Below are positions 30,275-40,462 of a DNA stretch of 64,000 bases, in pieces; the first letter of the stretch is position 1; every line of letters starts with the position of its first letter. The notes under the pieces were generated by a model. That model was not told the origin of the DNA, did not search any database, and saw only the letters and a list, made by a program, of their open reading frames with translations. The stretch lies in assembly GCF_000018145.1 (NCBI RefSeq), contig NC_009952.1, forward strand, positions 124,001 through 188,000, in the 5' to 3' direction. Source of the DNA: Dinoroseobacter shibae DFL 12 = DSM 16493. GTDB lineage: Bacteria > Pseudomonadota > Alphaproteobacteria > Rhodobacterales > Rhodobacteraceae. Made by a program: the position numbers and the translations under genes.

Positions 30275-30820
30275 TCAGCCCGCCATCGCCGCCTTGCGCA
30301 GCTCCGCCATCAGGGCGTCGAGTATCTTCTGGTAGCTTTCCGTGATCAGCTTGCCCTCGCTGTCGAACTCCCTGAACGCGCCTGCCACCAGAACCTCCGG
30401 CCCCGGCAGCACATGGGCGCCGAAGGGCATCATCGCCAGCCGCAGGGCATAGGTCCCGCGCGCCCCGCCCGCGCGCCCCGCCGCCGCCGCGACGATCGCC
30501 ACCGGCTTGCCGGCCCAGGGCTTGCCCTCCAACCGGCTCACCCAGTCGAGCGCGTTCTTCAACACCCCGGTCAGGCTCTGGTTGTATTCCGGCGACGCGA
30601 TGATCACCGCATCCGCCGCGGCGATCTGGTCTGCCAGCATCTGCACCTCGGCCGGGATGCCCTCGGCGCTCTCCAGATCGCCATCATAGAGCGGCAGGCG
30701 CAGATTGCCTTCACTGAACTCCGCGGGACCGAAGCGCGCTGCCGCCTCACGCATCAGTTGCGTGTTGAAACTGCCCGCCCGGAGGGAGCCGGACAGGCCG
30801 AGAAGTCTGGGCTGTGTCAT
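30275..30820 (-). CDS. NADPH-dependent FMN reductase family protein, 181 aa
   Basis: Flavodoxin-like fold. LLGLSGSLRAGSFNTQLMREAA at the N-terminus binds the FMN phosphate, and ASPEYNQSLTGVLKNALDWVSR is the family signature (SPEYN). It resembles ChrR/YieF-type quinone or chromate reductases. The physiological substrate is not evident. It is convergent with the FAD oxidoreductase. Confidence 0.9.
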   Translation of the reverse strand: MTQPRLLGLSGSLRAGSFNTQLMREAAARFGPAEFSEGNLRLPLYDGDLESAEGIPAEVQMLADQIAAADAVIIASPEYNQSLTGVLKNALDWVSRLEGKPWAGKPVAIVAAAAGRAGGARGTYALRLAMMPFGAHVLPGPEVLVAGAFREFDSEGKLITESYQKILDALMAELRKAAMAG

Positions 30821-31530
30821 GGGATGTCCTTTGCTGTTTGCCCTGACCTAACCGGGAATGTGCTGGGGGCAAGAGGTGGAAACGACCTGATCGGCGCGGA
30901 CCGATTGTGCAGGAGCGCACGGTCGATTAAGAACTTGGTGACCACTTCAAGGCATTGTAATGAAATCAAAAAACAGGTGTGTTTCGCACGCGAAACCTCC
31001 TTTTCGTGTCAAGGTGTTGCATGGGCCTTCCGGCACGGCGCGTTCGGCTGTCGCGTCCGGACCACTACAGATGTGCACATGTCGGCAAATGCCCGCCTCG
31101 GATTGCAAGGCCCGTCGCAGGTTTCGCAACGAACCCGCCGCCCGGGCAAAGGGCGTTTGGAATGCAGACTGCCTGACAAATCCCTCCGACTTTGGTCGTA
31201 GATGCGCCCAGTATCCAAAGCCATCCGCGCCTGCATGAACACAGGGTGCCGCCCCGAAATCGAGGCTTGTGCCGGGCGCGTTTTCTTCTCCATCCGCCCG
31301 GGCCTTCCCACATTGCAGCACCCGGCGCATCGGGACGCGAGGCCATGGCAGTTGACCGACCGATCCCATCCGGCGCCCCGGCCACGCGCCCGGCTGAACC
31401 CTCTCGCTTTCCGGCCCGTGACCTGCCAGAGCACCAGAGCCCGACCAAAGGTCACTTTTCTGCGTTGCGTCGCCGGGCCTTGGCCCTAGGCTGCGCGTAT
31501 GCGCCGCGATGCCCGCGCCGAGAGGCCCCG
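30821..31530. other. 710-bp region without a recognisable gene
   Basis: Between the FMN reductase start and lrgA. The part at 30900-31020 is AT-richer than its surroundings, with a small inverted repeat GTTTCG...CGAAAC at ~30979-30994. Open frames exist on both strands, the longest on the minus strand, but their translations are low-information and I recognise no domain. It could hold a promoter region, a small RNA or a decayed gene. Confidence 0.5.
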
Positions 31531-31887
31531 ATGATCCTGCACCTGCTTGTCCTGCTCGTCTTCCAGCTGATCGGCGAGGTCCTTGCCCGCTCCCTGGGCC
31601 TGCTGGTGCCGGGGCCGGTCCTGGGATTGGTGCTTCTGCTCGGGTTCTTCCTTGTGCTGCCCCAGGTGGCGGAGGCGGTGCGGCCCACGGCCAACGCGCT
31701 GCTGGCGCATCTGTCGCTCTTGTTCGTGCCTGCCGGGGTCGGGGTGGTGGCGCATCTCGATGTGCTGGGGGAAAACGGTGTGCCGCTGCTCATCGCTCTG
31801 GTGATCAGCACCCTTGTGGCGATCAGCGTGGGGGCGCTGGTCTTCGTCGGTGTCGCGCGACTGATCGGGGATGCGGGCGATGACTGA
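31531..31887 (+). CDS. lrgA: CidA/LrgA family membrane protein, 118 aa
   Basis: Small holin-like membrane protein with four hydrophobic segments. It begins MILHLLVLLVFQLIGEVLARSLGLLVPGPVLGLVLLL, matching the LrgA/CidA N-terminal signature (GxxxxxxxxLPIPGxVxGxxLL type). It overlaps lrgB by 8 bp. LrgA-LrgB pairs have been linked to murein hydrolase control and to pyruvate or glycolate transport; the role here is not established. Confidence 0.88.
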   Translation: MILHLLVLLVFQLIGEVLARSLGLLVPGPVLGLVLLLGFFLVLPQVAEAVRPTANALLAHLSLLFVPAGVGVVAHLDVLGENGVPLLIALVISTLVAISVGALVFVGVARLIGDAGDD

Positions 31888-32596
31888 GCTGAGCGCGATC
31901 TGGGTCTACCTGTCCTCCGAGCCGCTCTTGTGGCTGACCGCCACGCTCGCGGCCTATGTCGCCGGGGACGCCCTGTCGAAGCTGTCGGGCCGCGCGCCGC
32001 TGGTCAATCCGGTGCTCGTGGCGGTGGCGCTTCTGGCGCTGGTGCTCTGGGCCAGCGGGACCGCCTATGACACGTATTTCGAGGGTGCCCAGTTCGTCCA
32101 TTTCATGCTCGGCCCCGCCACGGTCGCGCTGGCCGCGCCCCTCCACGCCAATCTCGCCAAGGTGCGCCGTGCCGCCCTGCCGATGATCGCGGCCCTCTTT
32201 GCCGGCTCGCTCGCGGCCATGGCGACGGCGGTCGGGGTCGGCTACGCGCTGGGGCTGCGGGGCGAGGTGCTGATGTCGCTGGCCCCGAAATCGGCCACCG
32301 CGCCCGTGGCGCTGGGCATCGCCGAGAACATCGGTGGCCTGCCCACGCTCACCGCCGTGCTGGTGATCCTGACTGGCATCATCGGCGCGGTGGCGGCCAC
32401 ACCTCTCTTGAACCTGCTGCGTATCCGCGATTGGCGGGCGCGCGGCTTTGCGGTCGGGGTCGCGGCCCACGGCATCGGTACCGCCCGGGCGTTTCAGGTC
32501 AACGAGACCGCCGGGGCTTTCGCCGGGATCGGCATGGGCGTAAACGCAGTACTGACCGCTGTTCTGGCCCCGCTGCTGCTGGGGCTGATATTCTGA
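31880..32596 (+). CDS. lrgB: LrgB family membrane protein, 238 aa
   Basis: Polytopic protein of about seven helices with the LrgB signatures FMLGPATVALAAPLHANL (~residue 72) and LMSLAPKSATAPVALGIAENIGG (~residue 133), then VAAHGIGTARAFQVNE (~195). It is the obligate partner of LrgA. The cobO gene starts only 11 bp downstream, so lrgAB and cobO are probably on one mRNA. Confidence 0.9.
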   Translation: MTELSAIWVYLSSEPLLWLTATLAAYVAGDALSKLSGRAPLVNPVLVAVALLALVLWASGTAYDTYFEGAQFVHFMLGPATVALAAPLHANLAKVRRAALPMIAALFAGSLAAMATAVGVGYALGLRGEVLMSLAPKSATAPVALGIAENIGGLPTLTAVLVILTGIIGAVAATPLLNLLRIRDWRARGFAVGVAAHGIGTARAFQVNETAGAFAGIGMGVNAVLTAVLAPLLLGLIF

Positions 32597-32607
32597 GGGA
32601 GGATCCC

Positions 32608-33222
32608 ATGACCGACGCTGACGACACCGCGCGCCACAACGCCAAGATGGCCAAGAAGAAGGCCGCCCGCGACAAGATCATGGCCACCAAGACCGACGAA
32701 AAGGGGCTGATCATCGTCCATACGGGCAAGGGCAAGGGCAAGTCGTCGGCCGCGTTCGGGATGATCTTTCGCTGCATCGCGCACGGGATGCCCTGCGCCG
32801 TGGTGCAGTTCATCAAGGGGGGCATGAGCACCGGCGAGCGCGACCTGATCCTGTCGACCTTCTCCGACAAATGTGCCTTCCACACCATGGGCGAGGGCTT
32901 CACCTGGGAGACCCAGGACAAGGACCGCGACATCGAAATGGCCCAGGCCGCCTGGGAAAAGGCCAAGGAACTGATCCGCGATCCGGCCAACAAGATGGTG
33001 CTGCTGGACGAGATCAACATCGCCCTGCGCTACGACTACCTCAACCTGGAGGACGTGCTGACCTTCCTCGCCGATGAGAAGCCCGAGATGACCCATGTGG
33101 TTCTGACCGGGCGCAATGCCAAGGAACCCCTGATCGAGGCGGCGGATCTGGTCACGGAGATGGAGCTTGTCAAGCATCCCTTCCGCGCCGGGATCAAGGC
33201 CCAGATCGGGGTGGAGTACTGA
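32608..33222 (+). CDS. cobO: cob(I)yrinic acid a,c-diamide adenosyltransferase
   Basis: Adds the 5'-deoxyadenosyl ligand to reduced cobalt in cobyrinic acid a,c-diamide or later corrinoids. The P-loop HTGKGKGKSSAAFG is at residues ~40-53. Also present are VQFIKGGMSTGERDLI, the MVLLDEINIALRYDYL (Walker B-like) segment and VVLTGRNAKEPLIEAADLVTEM. At 204 aa it is the normal CobA/CobO size. A GGGAGG ribosome site precedes the ATG. It converges on cobN, with 243 bp between. Confidence 0.96.
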   Translation: MTDADDTARHNAKMAKKKAARDKIMATKTDEKGLIIVHTGKGKGKSSAAFGMIFRCIAHGMPCAVVQFIKGGMSTGERDLILSTFSDKCAFHTMGEGFTWETQDKDRDIEMAQAAWEKAKELIRDPANKMVLLDEINIALRYDYLNLEDVLTFLADEKPEMTHVVLTGRNAKEPLIEAADLVTEMELVKHPFRAGIKAQIGVEY

Positions 33223-33465
33223 TCCACGCCGTTCCCGGTGGCGGGTGTTGCGCCGTGAGTATTTTTGCACAAAAGAAGCAGGGGTTGTGCTGGGCGGACA
33301 GTCCCGCGCCATTCGGAGTGCATCCGGTTTCCGGTGGGCGATTAACCTTAACCGGCGGGCGGTTCCGTTCGGAGGCGGATGCGCCTAAGGGAGCCTTGCG
33401 CGCTCAGCGGTGCCCGGGGCGGGGCCGTGCCCCGGCGCGACATCCGCCTCGTTGTTCCAACATCC

Positions 33466-36400
33466 TCATTCCGCGGCTTGGGTGTCGGCCCCCAACTGGG
33501 CCAGCCGGGCCTTGGCGGAGTTCGAGCGGGGTTGCCACAGGCCGCGGTCGATTGCCTCCGACAGTCGCTCCGCGATCTCGCGCAGGGCCGCCGGGTTGGC
33601 CTCGGCGATGAACTCCCGCGTGTCGTCATCCTCCAGCATGGCGGCGTGGACGAGGTCGAAATGGTGGCTCTTGACCGCGCCGGTCGTGGCGGCGAAGGCG
33701 AACATGTAATCCACCGTGGCCGCGATCTCGAACGCGCCCTTGTAGCCGTGGCGTTTCACGCCCGCGATCCATTTCGGGTTGACCACGCGGGACCGGACCA
33801 CGCGGCCGATCTCTTCGTCGAGGGTACGGATCACCGGGCGTTCCGGGCGCGAATGGTCGTTGTGATAGATCGGCCGTTCCGCCCCTTGAAGGGTCGCGAT
33901 GGCCGCCGCGGCGCCGCCCTCGAACTGGTAGTAGTCGTCGCTGTCCAGCAGGTCGTGCTCGCGGTTGTCCTGGTTCTGCACGATGGCGTCGGCCTGGGAC
34001 AGGCGCGCGGTGAAGCCGTCGCGGTCCGGGGTGCCTTCGGCCTCTGCCCCGTAGGCATAGCTTGACCAGCCGATATAGGCCTCGGCCAGGTCCGCCTTGT
34101 CGGCCCAGAGCCGCTCGTCGATCATCGCCTGCAGCCCCGCGCCATAGGCCCCGGGCTTGGAGCCATAGACCCGCGCGGTATGCCCCTCGGCCCGGGCGCG
34201 GGCGGCGGCGGGGTTGTCGGCCTCGGGTTCGTCCAGGGCCATGACGGCGCGGGCGGCACTGTCCACCAGGGCGATCTGCTGCGGGAAGGCGTCGCGGAAG
34301 AAGCCCGAAACGCGCAGGGTCACGTCGACGCGCGGACGGCCGAGGACCGAGAGGGGCAGCACCTCGAACCCGGTGACGCGCCGGTTGGCGGCGTCCCAGC
34401 GCGGCTTGACGCCCATCAGGGCCAGGCACTGGGCGATGTCGTCCCCGCCTGTGCGCATGTTCGCTGTTCCCCAGGCGGTCAGCAGCAGCGTTCTGGGCCA
34501 GTCGCCCTGGTCCTGCAAATGCCGCTCGATCAGCAAATTGGCCGATTTCCAGCCCAGCTTCCACGCGGTTGGGGTCGGAATGGCGCGGCTGTCGACGGAA
34601 TAGAAATTCCGCCCCGTGGGCAACACGTCCAGGCGGCCCCGCGTGGGCGCGCCGGAGGGCGCCGGGGCGACGAACTGCCCATCCAGGGCGGTGAGGAGGC
34701 CCGCCCCCTCGGCCGGGCCGCAGGCGGCGATGGTGGGCAGGACGTCCGCCGCGATCTCGGCCAGCACCGTCGCGCTCTGCGGGCCCGGGGCCGGAGCGCC
34801 CTCGACGCAGGCCGCCGCCAGCAGTTCCAACCGTTCCACCGTGTCGCCGGTGCTGCGCCAGCTGTCCTTGGCGATCGCGGCGAGCATGTCCGGGCGCGGA
34901 CCCTCCCAGGCCGCCGCCATGTCGCAGTCCAGCGGGTCGAATCCGAGGTCCAGGTCACCTGCCAGCGCTCGCAGGAGCGACGCATCGCCCCCGGTCCCGT
35001 CGCCGCGCGGCAGCCGGGTCAGGGCGATGGCCAGATCGCGCGCCAGCCGCCCCGTGGGTGCTGTGCCGAAGATGTGCAGCCCGCCGCGGATCTGCGCCTC
35101 CTTCAACTCGCAGAGATAAGCGTCGAGCTTGGCCAGATCGTTGTCTTCCTCTCCGGTGAAGCCCGCATCCTTGTCGAGCCCGGTGACCGAGGTCAGCGAC
35201 AGGATCTCACGCCGCAGCTCGGCGATCCGGCGCGGATCGACCCCGGCGGCCTCGTAATACTCGTCCACCAGCCCTTCGAGGTCGCGCAGGGGGCCATAGG
35301 TCTCGGCCCGGGTCAGCGGCGGGGTCAGGTGGTCGATGATCACCGCCTGCGCCCGGCGCTTGGCCTGGGTGCCTTCGCCCGGATCGTTGACGATGAAGGG
35401 ATAGACATGGGGCAGGGGGCCGAACACCGCCTCGGGAAAGCAGGTCTCCGACAGGGCCACCGATTTGCCCGGCAGCCATTCGAGATTGCCGTGCTTGCCC
35501 ATGTGGACCAGCGCATGGGCGCCTTGGACATGGCGCAGCCAGATGTAGAAGGCGAGGTAGTTGTGCGGCGGCACGAGGTCCGGGGCGTGGTAGGTCTCCG
35601 TCGGGTCGATGTTGTAACCGCGGGCGGGCTGGATGCCGACCACCACGTTGCCGAAGGGGATCACCGACAGGGCGAAGGCCCCGTCGGCACAGAACGGATC
35701 GTCCTCGGGTGCGCCCCAGCGGTCCTCGATCTGGGACCGCAGCGCCAGCGGCAGGGCCGCGTAATGGGCCCGGTAGGTGTCCAGCGGCAGGCGCACGCCG
35801 CCCGTCCGCTCCGCCCTGTCCGTCAGCCAGTTGGTCGGGCCGGCGAGGATCCGGTCCATCAGGGCCGCGCCATCGGCGGGGGGGGCGTCCACCCCGTAGC
35901 CCGCGTCGCGCAGCAGCTGGAGCATCCGCGCCGTGGCCTCGGGCGTGTCGAGGCCGACCCCGTTTGCCAGCCGCCCGTCCTTGTTGGGATAGTTGGCAAG
36001 GATCAGCGCGGTGCGCCGCTCGCCCGGCGGCGTCCGTCGCAGCCGTGCCCAGTTCGCGGCGAGATCGGCGACAAAGCCGATCCGGTCGCCCTGGGCCTGG
36101 TAGGTGGCGATGGCGCATTCCGTGGCGTCGTCAAAGAACGCCTCGCCCTTGAAGCTGACCGCCCGGGTCAGCACCCGACCATCGACCTCCGGCAGGGCCA
36201 CGTTCATGGCGATGTCCCGCGCCGAAAGGCCCGCGGTGCCGCCTTCCCAGGCCTCCAGGCTCGATCCGGCCAGAACGACCTGGAACACAGGCGCCCCCCG
36301 GGCGGCTGGCTGCGCCAGGGGGTTCGACGCCCCCTGGCTCAGCCGTTCCGTCCCCGGCAGTCCCACGGCAAAGCTGGTGCAGTTCAGGATCACGTCCGGT

Positions 36401-37173
36401 GGGGCTGCTTCGAACAGATGCTCCAGCGTCGCCGCGGAAACCGGGTCCTTCAGGGACGCCACGAAAACCGGCAGCGGGTTCAGCCCCCGGGCCCGCAAGG
36501 CCTTGACCATGCGGTTGATCGGATGCAGCCCGGCCCCTTGCACCAGGGCGCGGTAGAAGATCAGCGGCACCACCGGCGCGCCTTCGGTCCACTGTGCGCG
36601 CACCGTATCCAGATTGCTCAGCCCCGCGCCGGGCCAGTAGACCCCCGCGCGCAGAAGCGGCGACGCGGCGGGCGGCGCGGGCTGCGCCGGGTCCAGCAAG
36701 TGCCGCGCATAGGCCAGGAAATGCACCGCATTCTCGGGCCCGCCTTCCACTAGGTAGGACCAGAGCGCGTCGTATTCCGCGCCGCGCAGGGTCGAGAGAG
36801 CGCGCAGCTCGGGATCGGGCTTGTCGTCGCCTGGCAGAAGAACCACATGCCCGCCCGCCGCCGCGACCCGCGTGGCGTATTGCTCGGCCCCGTAGCGCCA
36901 GTAGCCCATCCCGCCAAGAACGCGGGCGACCACCAACCGGGCCTTCGAGGCGCAATCGTCGATATGCAGGTCGACGGACATCGGATGGCGCAGATGCATC
37001 ATGTTGGCCAGCCGCATCCGGGGCGGGGCGTCCATTTCGGCCCGCGCTGCGCTCAGCCCGGCCAGTTCCGTATCCGCGGCGGAGATGACGACCAGATCCG
37101 CGGGCGTCTGCCCGAGATCAACGGGCTCCTGCCCGTCGTCGATACTGCCGGGCGTTGCCGCCAGAAGATGCAT
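33466..37173 (-). CDS. cobN: cobaltochelatase subunit CobN
   Basis: Large subunit (1235 aa) of the ATP-dependent aerobic cobalt chelatase CobNST, which inserts Co2+ into hydrogenobyrinic acid a,c-diamide. It is related to Mg-chelatase BchH. Recognisable blocks include LPLDTYRAHYAALPLALRSQ, the HVQGAHALVHMGKHGNLEWLPGKSVALSE motif near the middle and VNPKWIAGVKRHGYKGAFEIAATVDYMFAFAATTG near the end. CobS and CobT are not in the window. A 2.5-kb antisense open frame runs opposite but is not gene-like. Confidence 0.96.
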   Translation of the reverse strand: MHLLAATPGSIDDGQEPVDLGQTPADLVVISAADTELAGLSAARAEMDAPPRMRLANMMHLRHPMSVDLHIDDCASKARLVVARVLGGMGYWRYGAEQYATRVAAAGGHVVLLPGDDKPDPELRALSTLRGAEYDALWSYLVEGGPENAVHFLAYARHLLDPAQPAPPAASPLLRAGVYWPGAGLSNLDTVRAQWTEGAPVVPLIFYRALVQGAGLHPINRMVKALRARGLNPLPVFVASLKDPVSAATLEHLFEAAPPDVILNCTSFAVGLPGTERLSQGASNPLAQPAARGAPVFQVVLAGSSLEAWEGGTAGLSARDIAMNVALPEVDGRVLTRAVSFKGEAFFDDATECAIATYQAQGDRIGFVADLAANWARLRRTPPGERRTALILANYPNKDGRLANGVGLDTPEATARMLQLLRDAGYGVDAPPADGAALMDRILAGPTNWLTDRAERTGGVRLPLDTYRAHYAALPLALRSQIEDRWGAPEDDPFCADGAFALSVIPFGNVVVGIQPARGYNIDPTETYHAPDLVPPHNYLAFYIWLRHVQGAHALVHMGKHGNLEWLPGKSVALSETCFPEAVFGPLPHVYPFIVNDPGEGTQAKRRAQAVIIDHLTPPLTRAETYGPLRDLEGLVDEYYEAAGVDPRRIAELRREILSLTSVTGLDKDAGFTGEEDNDLAKLDAYLCELKEAQIRGGLHIFGTAPTGRLARDLAIALTRLPRGDGTGGDASLLRALAGDLDLGFDPLDCDMAAAWEGPRPDMLAAIAKDSWRSTGDTVERLELLAAACVEGAPAPGPQSATVLAEIAADVLPTIAACGPAEGAGLLTALDGQFVAPAPSGAPTRGRLDVLPTGRNFYSVDSRAIPTPTAWKLGWKSANLLIERHLQDQGDWPRTLLLTAWGTANMRTGGDDIAQCLALMGVKPRWDAANRRVTGFEVLPLSVLGRPRVDVTLRVSGFFRDAFPQQIALVDSAARAVMALDEPEADNPAAARARAEGHTARVYGSKPGAYGAGLQAMIDERLWADKADLAEAYIGWSSYAYGAEAEGTPDRDGFTARLSQADAIVQNQDNREHDLLDSDDYYQFEGGAAAAIATLQGAERPIYHNDHSRPERPVIRTLDEEIGRVVRSRVVNPKWIAGVKRHGYKGAFEIAATVDYMFAFAATTGAVKSHHFDLVHAAMLEDDDTREFIAEANPAALREIAERLSEAIDRGLWQPRSNSAKARLAQLGADTQAAE

Positions 37174-37241
37174 GATCCGCCCCGTTCAACCCTGTCGCGC
37201 GGGTCTAGCAAGCCGGACCGGCCCCGGCAACACCAGGACCG

Positions 37242-37751
37242 TCACGACCCCTTGGTCCGGGTCCGAAGGTCTGGCGGTTCCGGCTGGCTCGGTTCGGATT
37301 GCCGTCGCTCGGGTGAGGTGGCCGCCCGGCGCAGGGGGCGCTCATAGAGGGTCATGTCCTCTTCCTCGGTCTTGGGGTCGACGGGGAAGTACCCGTTACG
37401 GCGCAAAGCCTGGCCCTGAACCGGGTACATCCGTTCGACCCAGGCCCGCAGAACGGGCAGGCGCAGGCTGCGCGCCTGGGTTTCGACCTGCTCGATCAGG
37501 ATGTCGGGCAGACTGGTCCGGGCCCGGTCCGACAGGAAGCGGAAGGCGCTGACCAGCCCGAAGCTGCCCATGTTGCGCAGTGCAATACAGCCCTGTGGCG
37601 CCTCCCGCAGGACTGCCAGGTAAAAGAACGCGTTCGGTCCCGTCAGGTCGGTCAGGTCCGGTCGTGTCCGTGCCTTGGGCGGGACAAGCAGTTCCTGGGC
37701 GTTGGGATCGAAAGGTGAGCTCCGGAATATCCGGATTTCGCTAGGCATCAT
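37242..37751 (-). CDS. uncharacterised protein, possibly GNAT-like, 169 aa
   Basis: An ATG-ATG start at 37751 and a 68-bp gap to cobN suggest co-transcription with cobN. The central part (IALRNMGSFGLVSAFRFL ... EQVETQARSLRLPVLRAWVERMYPVQGQALRRNGYFPVD) has the helix-strand rhythm and terminal RRNGYF of GNAT proteins, but the acetyl-CoA loop is not recognisable. The tail is Pro/Arg-rich and probably disordered. Function is unknown. Confidence 0.6.
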   Translation of the reverse strand: MMPSEIRIFRSSPFDPNAQELLVPPKARTRPDLTDLTGPNAFFYLAVLREAPQGCIALRNMGSFGLVSAFRFLSDRARTSLPDILIEQVETQARSLRLPVLRAWVERMYPVQGQALRRNGYFPVDPKTEEEDMTLYERPLRRAATSPERRQSEPSQPEPPDLRTRTKGS

Positions 37752-38046
37752 GTGTCTCCGAACCTGGATACAGGTTCAAACCCCTCAGACCAAAGTATGA
37801 CACGCGCGCCGCCTAAAGACGAGGCTCAAATACAGGTTTTCTGCGCGTGAGGGGCGGTATCTGCGCGGTATTGCAGGCAAAACTTGTCCGAGATTAAGAT
37901 TTCAGCTGGGCACCGAAAACACCGGCTCTCCGGAATGGCGTCAGGCGCGCCGGAAAGGGGTTTTGGGCGAATCCCCCTGATCGGTTTGCGCGGCCGCCTT
38001 CACGAAGCGCCCGCGCGATGATCCGGCCTGAGCGATAACCGAAGGC
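37752..38046. other. 295-bp intergenic region
   Basis: Separates cobW from the gene upstream of cobN, all on the minus strand. It contains two copies of ATACAGGTT (37770s and 37830s) and should hold a promoter for the cobN unit. I see no B12 riboswitch box here and no coding frame. Confidence 0.5.
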
Positions 38047-39126
<1,080 letters not shown>

Positions 39127-39127
39127 C

Positions 39128-39817
39128 TCAAGCCTCCTGTCGGGAGTAGAAATAGGCGGCGAAGAAGCCGAGGGCGGCCCAGCCGGCGGCGGAATAGCCC
39201 AGCGACATGGCCGCAAAGCTTGCCGCAAGTTCGGCCGGGGTGACGCCGAAATAGGTGTCGAGCACCGGAGCGCCGATGATCTGCGGCACAAGCAGGAGCG
39301 GGATCGCCAGCCAGGGCCAGAGACCGCGCCCGAAGGCCAGAAGCCACATCGCCAGACCCGCGCTGAGCAGGGTCGCCAGCCACCAGGCCTGGCGCGGCCC
39401 GATCTCGGCGCCGACGGAGCCGGGCAGGACCGGGGGTTGACCCATGGCCGGGGCAAGCTGGATCGCGACGAAGCCCGCAAGACCCCAGATCAGGCCCTGG
39501 CGCGGGGTGATCTTGGTCAGCTTCTTCGTTTCGGCCAACGCCATCAGCGCCACCAGCAGCAGCCCGAAGCCGGTGTAGGTCACGATGTTGAACGCCACGG
39601 TCAGGCCGTAGCGCACCGGCTCGGCCGCCAGGTCGACCTCGGCCCCGCCGCGCGGCGACTGTGGCGTGCCGTCCACGGCGAAATGGACCTTCTCCCCGGC
39701 CTCGTAGAGCTCGCCCTCCAGAAGAGACGAGGTCACGAACGAAAATTGCAGGAGGGCGGCAATCAACCCCGCTGCAAGCCCAGCGAACACAGCGCTGGTC
39801 AGCAATTTCATGGACAT
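39128..39817 (-). CDS. cbtA: CbtA family cobalt transporter subunit, 229 aa
   Basis: Membrane protein with about six helices. The N-terminus MKLLTSAVFAGLAAGLIAALLQFSFVTSSLLEGELYE is typical of CbtA. APAMGQPPVLPGS near residue 122, HhoA-like WPWLAIPLLLVPQIIGAP and a C-terminal helix are also present. CbtA is a predicted cobalt transporter found with CbtB under B12 riboswitches; cobalt uptake has been inferred mainly from this context. Confidence 0.9.
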   Translation of the reverse strand: MSMKLLTSAVFAGLAAGLIAALLQFSFVTSSLLEGELYEAGEKVHFAVDGTPQSPRGGAEVDLAAEPVRYGLTVAFNIVTYTGFGLLLVALMALAETKKLTKITPRQGLIWGLAGFVAIQLAPAMGQPPVLPGSVGAEIGPRQAWWLATLLSAGLAMWLLAFGRGLWPWLAIPLLLVPQIIGAPVLDTYFGVTPAELAASFAAMSLGYSAAGWAALGFFAAYFYSRQEA

Positions 39818-39832
39818 GTTGTCAGGCGCTGC

Positions 39833-40015
39833 TCAGTGGCAGGGAAAGGCCATGGCGTGGCGCTGGTCGTGGGCCGCGTCATGCAGGATCGTGGCTTGCG
39901 CGTAGCCCGACAGAAACAGCAGCAGCAGGCCCGCGGCCATCGCGGCAACGATGCCGGTGGTCGAGGTTGCGGCGCGCGCGATTGCGGCGGTCTGGGTCGT
40001 GGTTTGGGTCGTCAT
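39833..40015 (-). CDS. cbtB: CbtB domain protein, 60 aa
   Basis: Very short single-helix protein (membrane helix ~residues 22-42) with a His-rich C-terminus (HDAAHDQRHAMAFPCH) that likely binds cobalt; this is the CbtB hallmark. I chose the ATG at 40015, which has GGAGAGAG upstream. An ATG at 40030 would lie on the ribosome site itself. It sits directly behind the B12 riboswitch and 15 bp before cbtA. Confidence 0.9.
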   Translation of the reverse strand: MTTQTTTQTAAIARAATSTTGIVAAMAAGLLLLFLSGYAQATILHDAAHDQRHAMAFPCH

Positions 40016-40030
40016 GTCGTCTCTCTCCAT

Positions 40031-40050
40031 GCCCGTCACACCCGACGGGC
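40031..40050 (-). promoter_or_regulatory. expression-platform hairpin of the B12 riboswitch
   Basis: A perfect 7-bp stem (GCCCGTC/GACGGGC, 6-nt loop) lies between the B12 aptamer and the cbtB ribosome binding site. No T-run follows, so control of translation seems more likely than termination. Confidence 0.65.
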
Positions 40051-40065
40051 GGCTAAGGGTGTCGC

Positions 40066-40260
40066 GCATGGCTGGTCTCCTGGCTCGCGGGTCATCGGGG
40101 TGGATCGGCCTTCCCGGGGCGGGCCCCAGTGGCATGTCGATCTCCCTCTCCGCATACAGTCGCGGGGGCGGCTGAGGCTTTGGTCCTCCGGTTTGGATCG
40201 GACCGTTCCACATTCCCATTTGATCCCCCGGGCGCTTGGCGCGGGCACGGGGAACCATGC
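40066..40260 (-). promoter_or_regulatory. cobalamin (B12) riboswitch
   Basis: On the minus strand the RNA shows the aptamer core in order: GCCCCCGCGACTGT-like block, GGAGAG, GCCACTGGG, GGGAAGGCC, GATGACCCGCGAGCCAGGAG and the B12 box GCCAGGAGACCAGCC. The ends pair (GCATGG at 40260 with CCATGC at 40066), closing stem P1. It precedes cbtB-cbtA-cobW, so cobalt uptake and delivery should fall when adenosylcobalamin is ample. Confidence 0.93.
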
Positions 40261-40462
40261 CTGACTGTTCTGCGCCCGTGACACCGGAGGCGTCAAGTCT
40301 TCATTGGTCGCAGGTGCAGCAATTCAAGCCTGCCTCATTTAGCGGCCTGCGCAATATATCGCGGATTTCAAGTTATCCACGACGATATGCAGTGGCGGGA
40401 TTGACTCGATGGCCCCTGGTCGTGACCCTTGGAGATCGAAGAATCATGCCCGGAGACCCCCG

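Noticed and set aside
34180-36753. 2.6-kb open frame on the plus strand opposite cobN
   Set aside because: Its translation is a low-information Arg/Gly/His/Gln mix with no domain. It results from high GC and codon bias of cobN.
37765-37800. tRNA-like GGTTCAAACCC with nearby ACCA
   Set aside because: No acceptor, D- or anticodon-arm pairing can be built around it.
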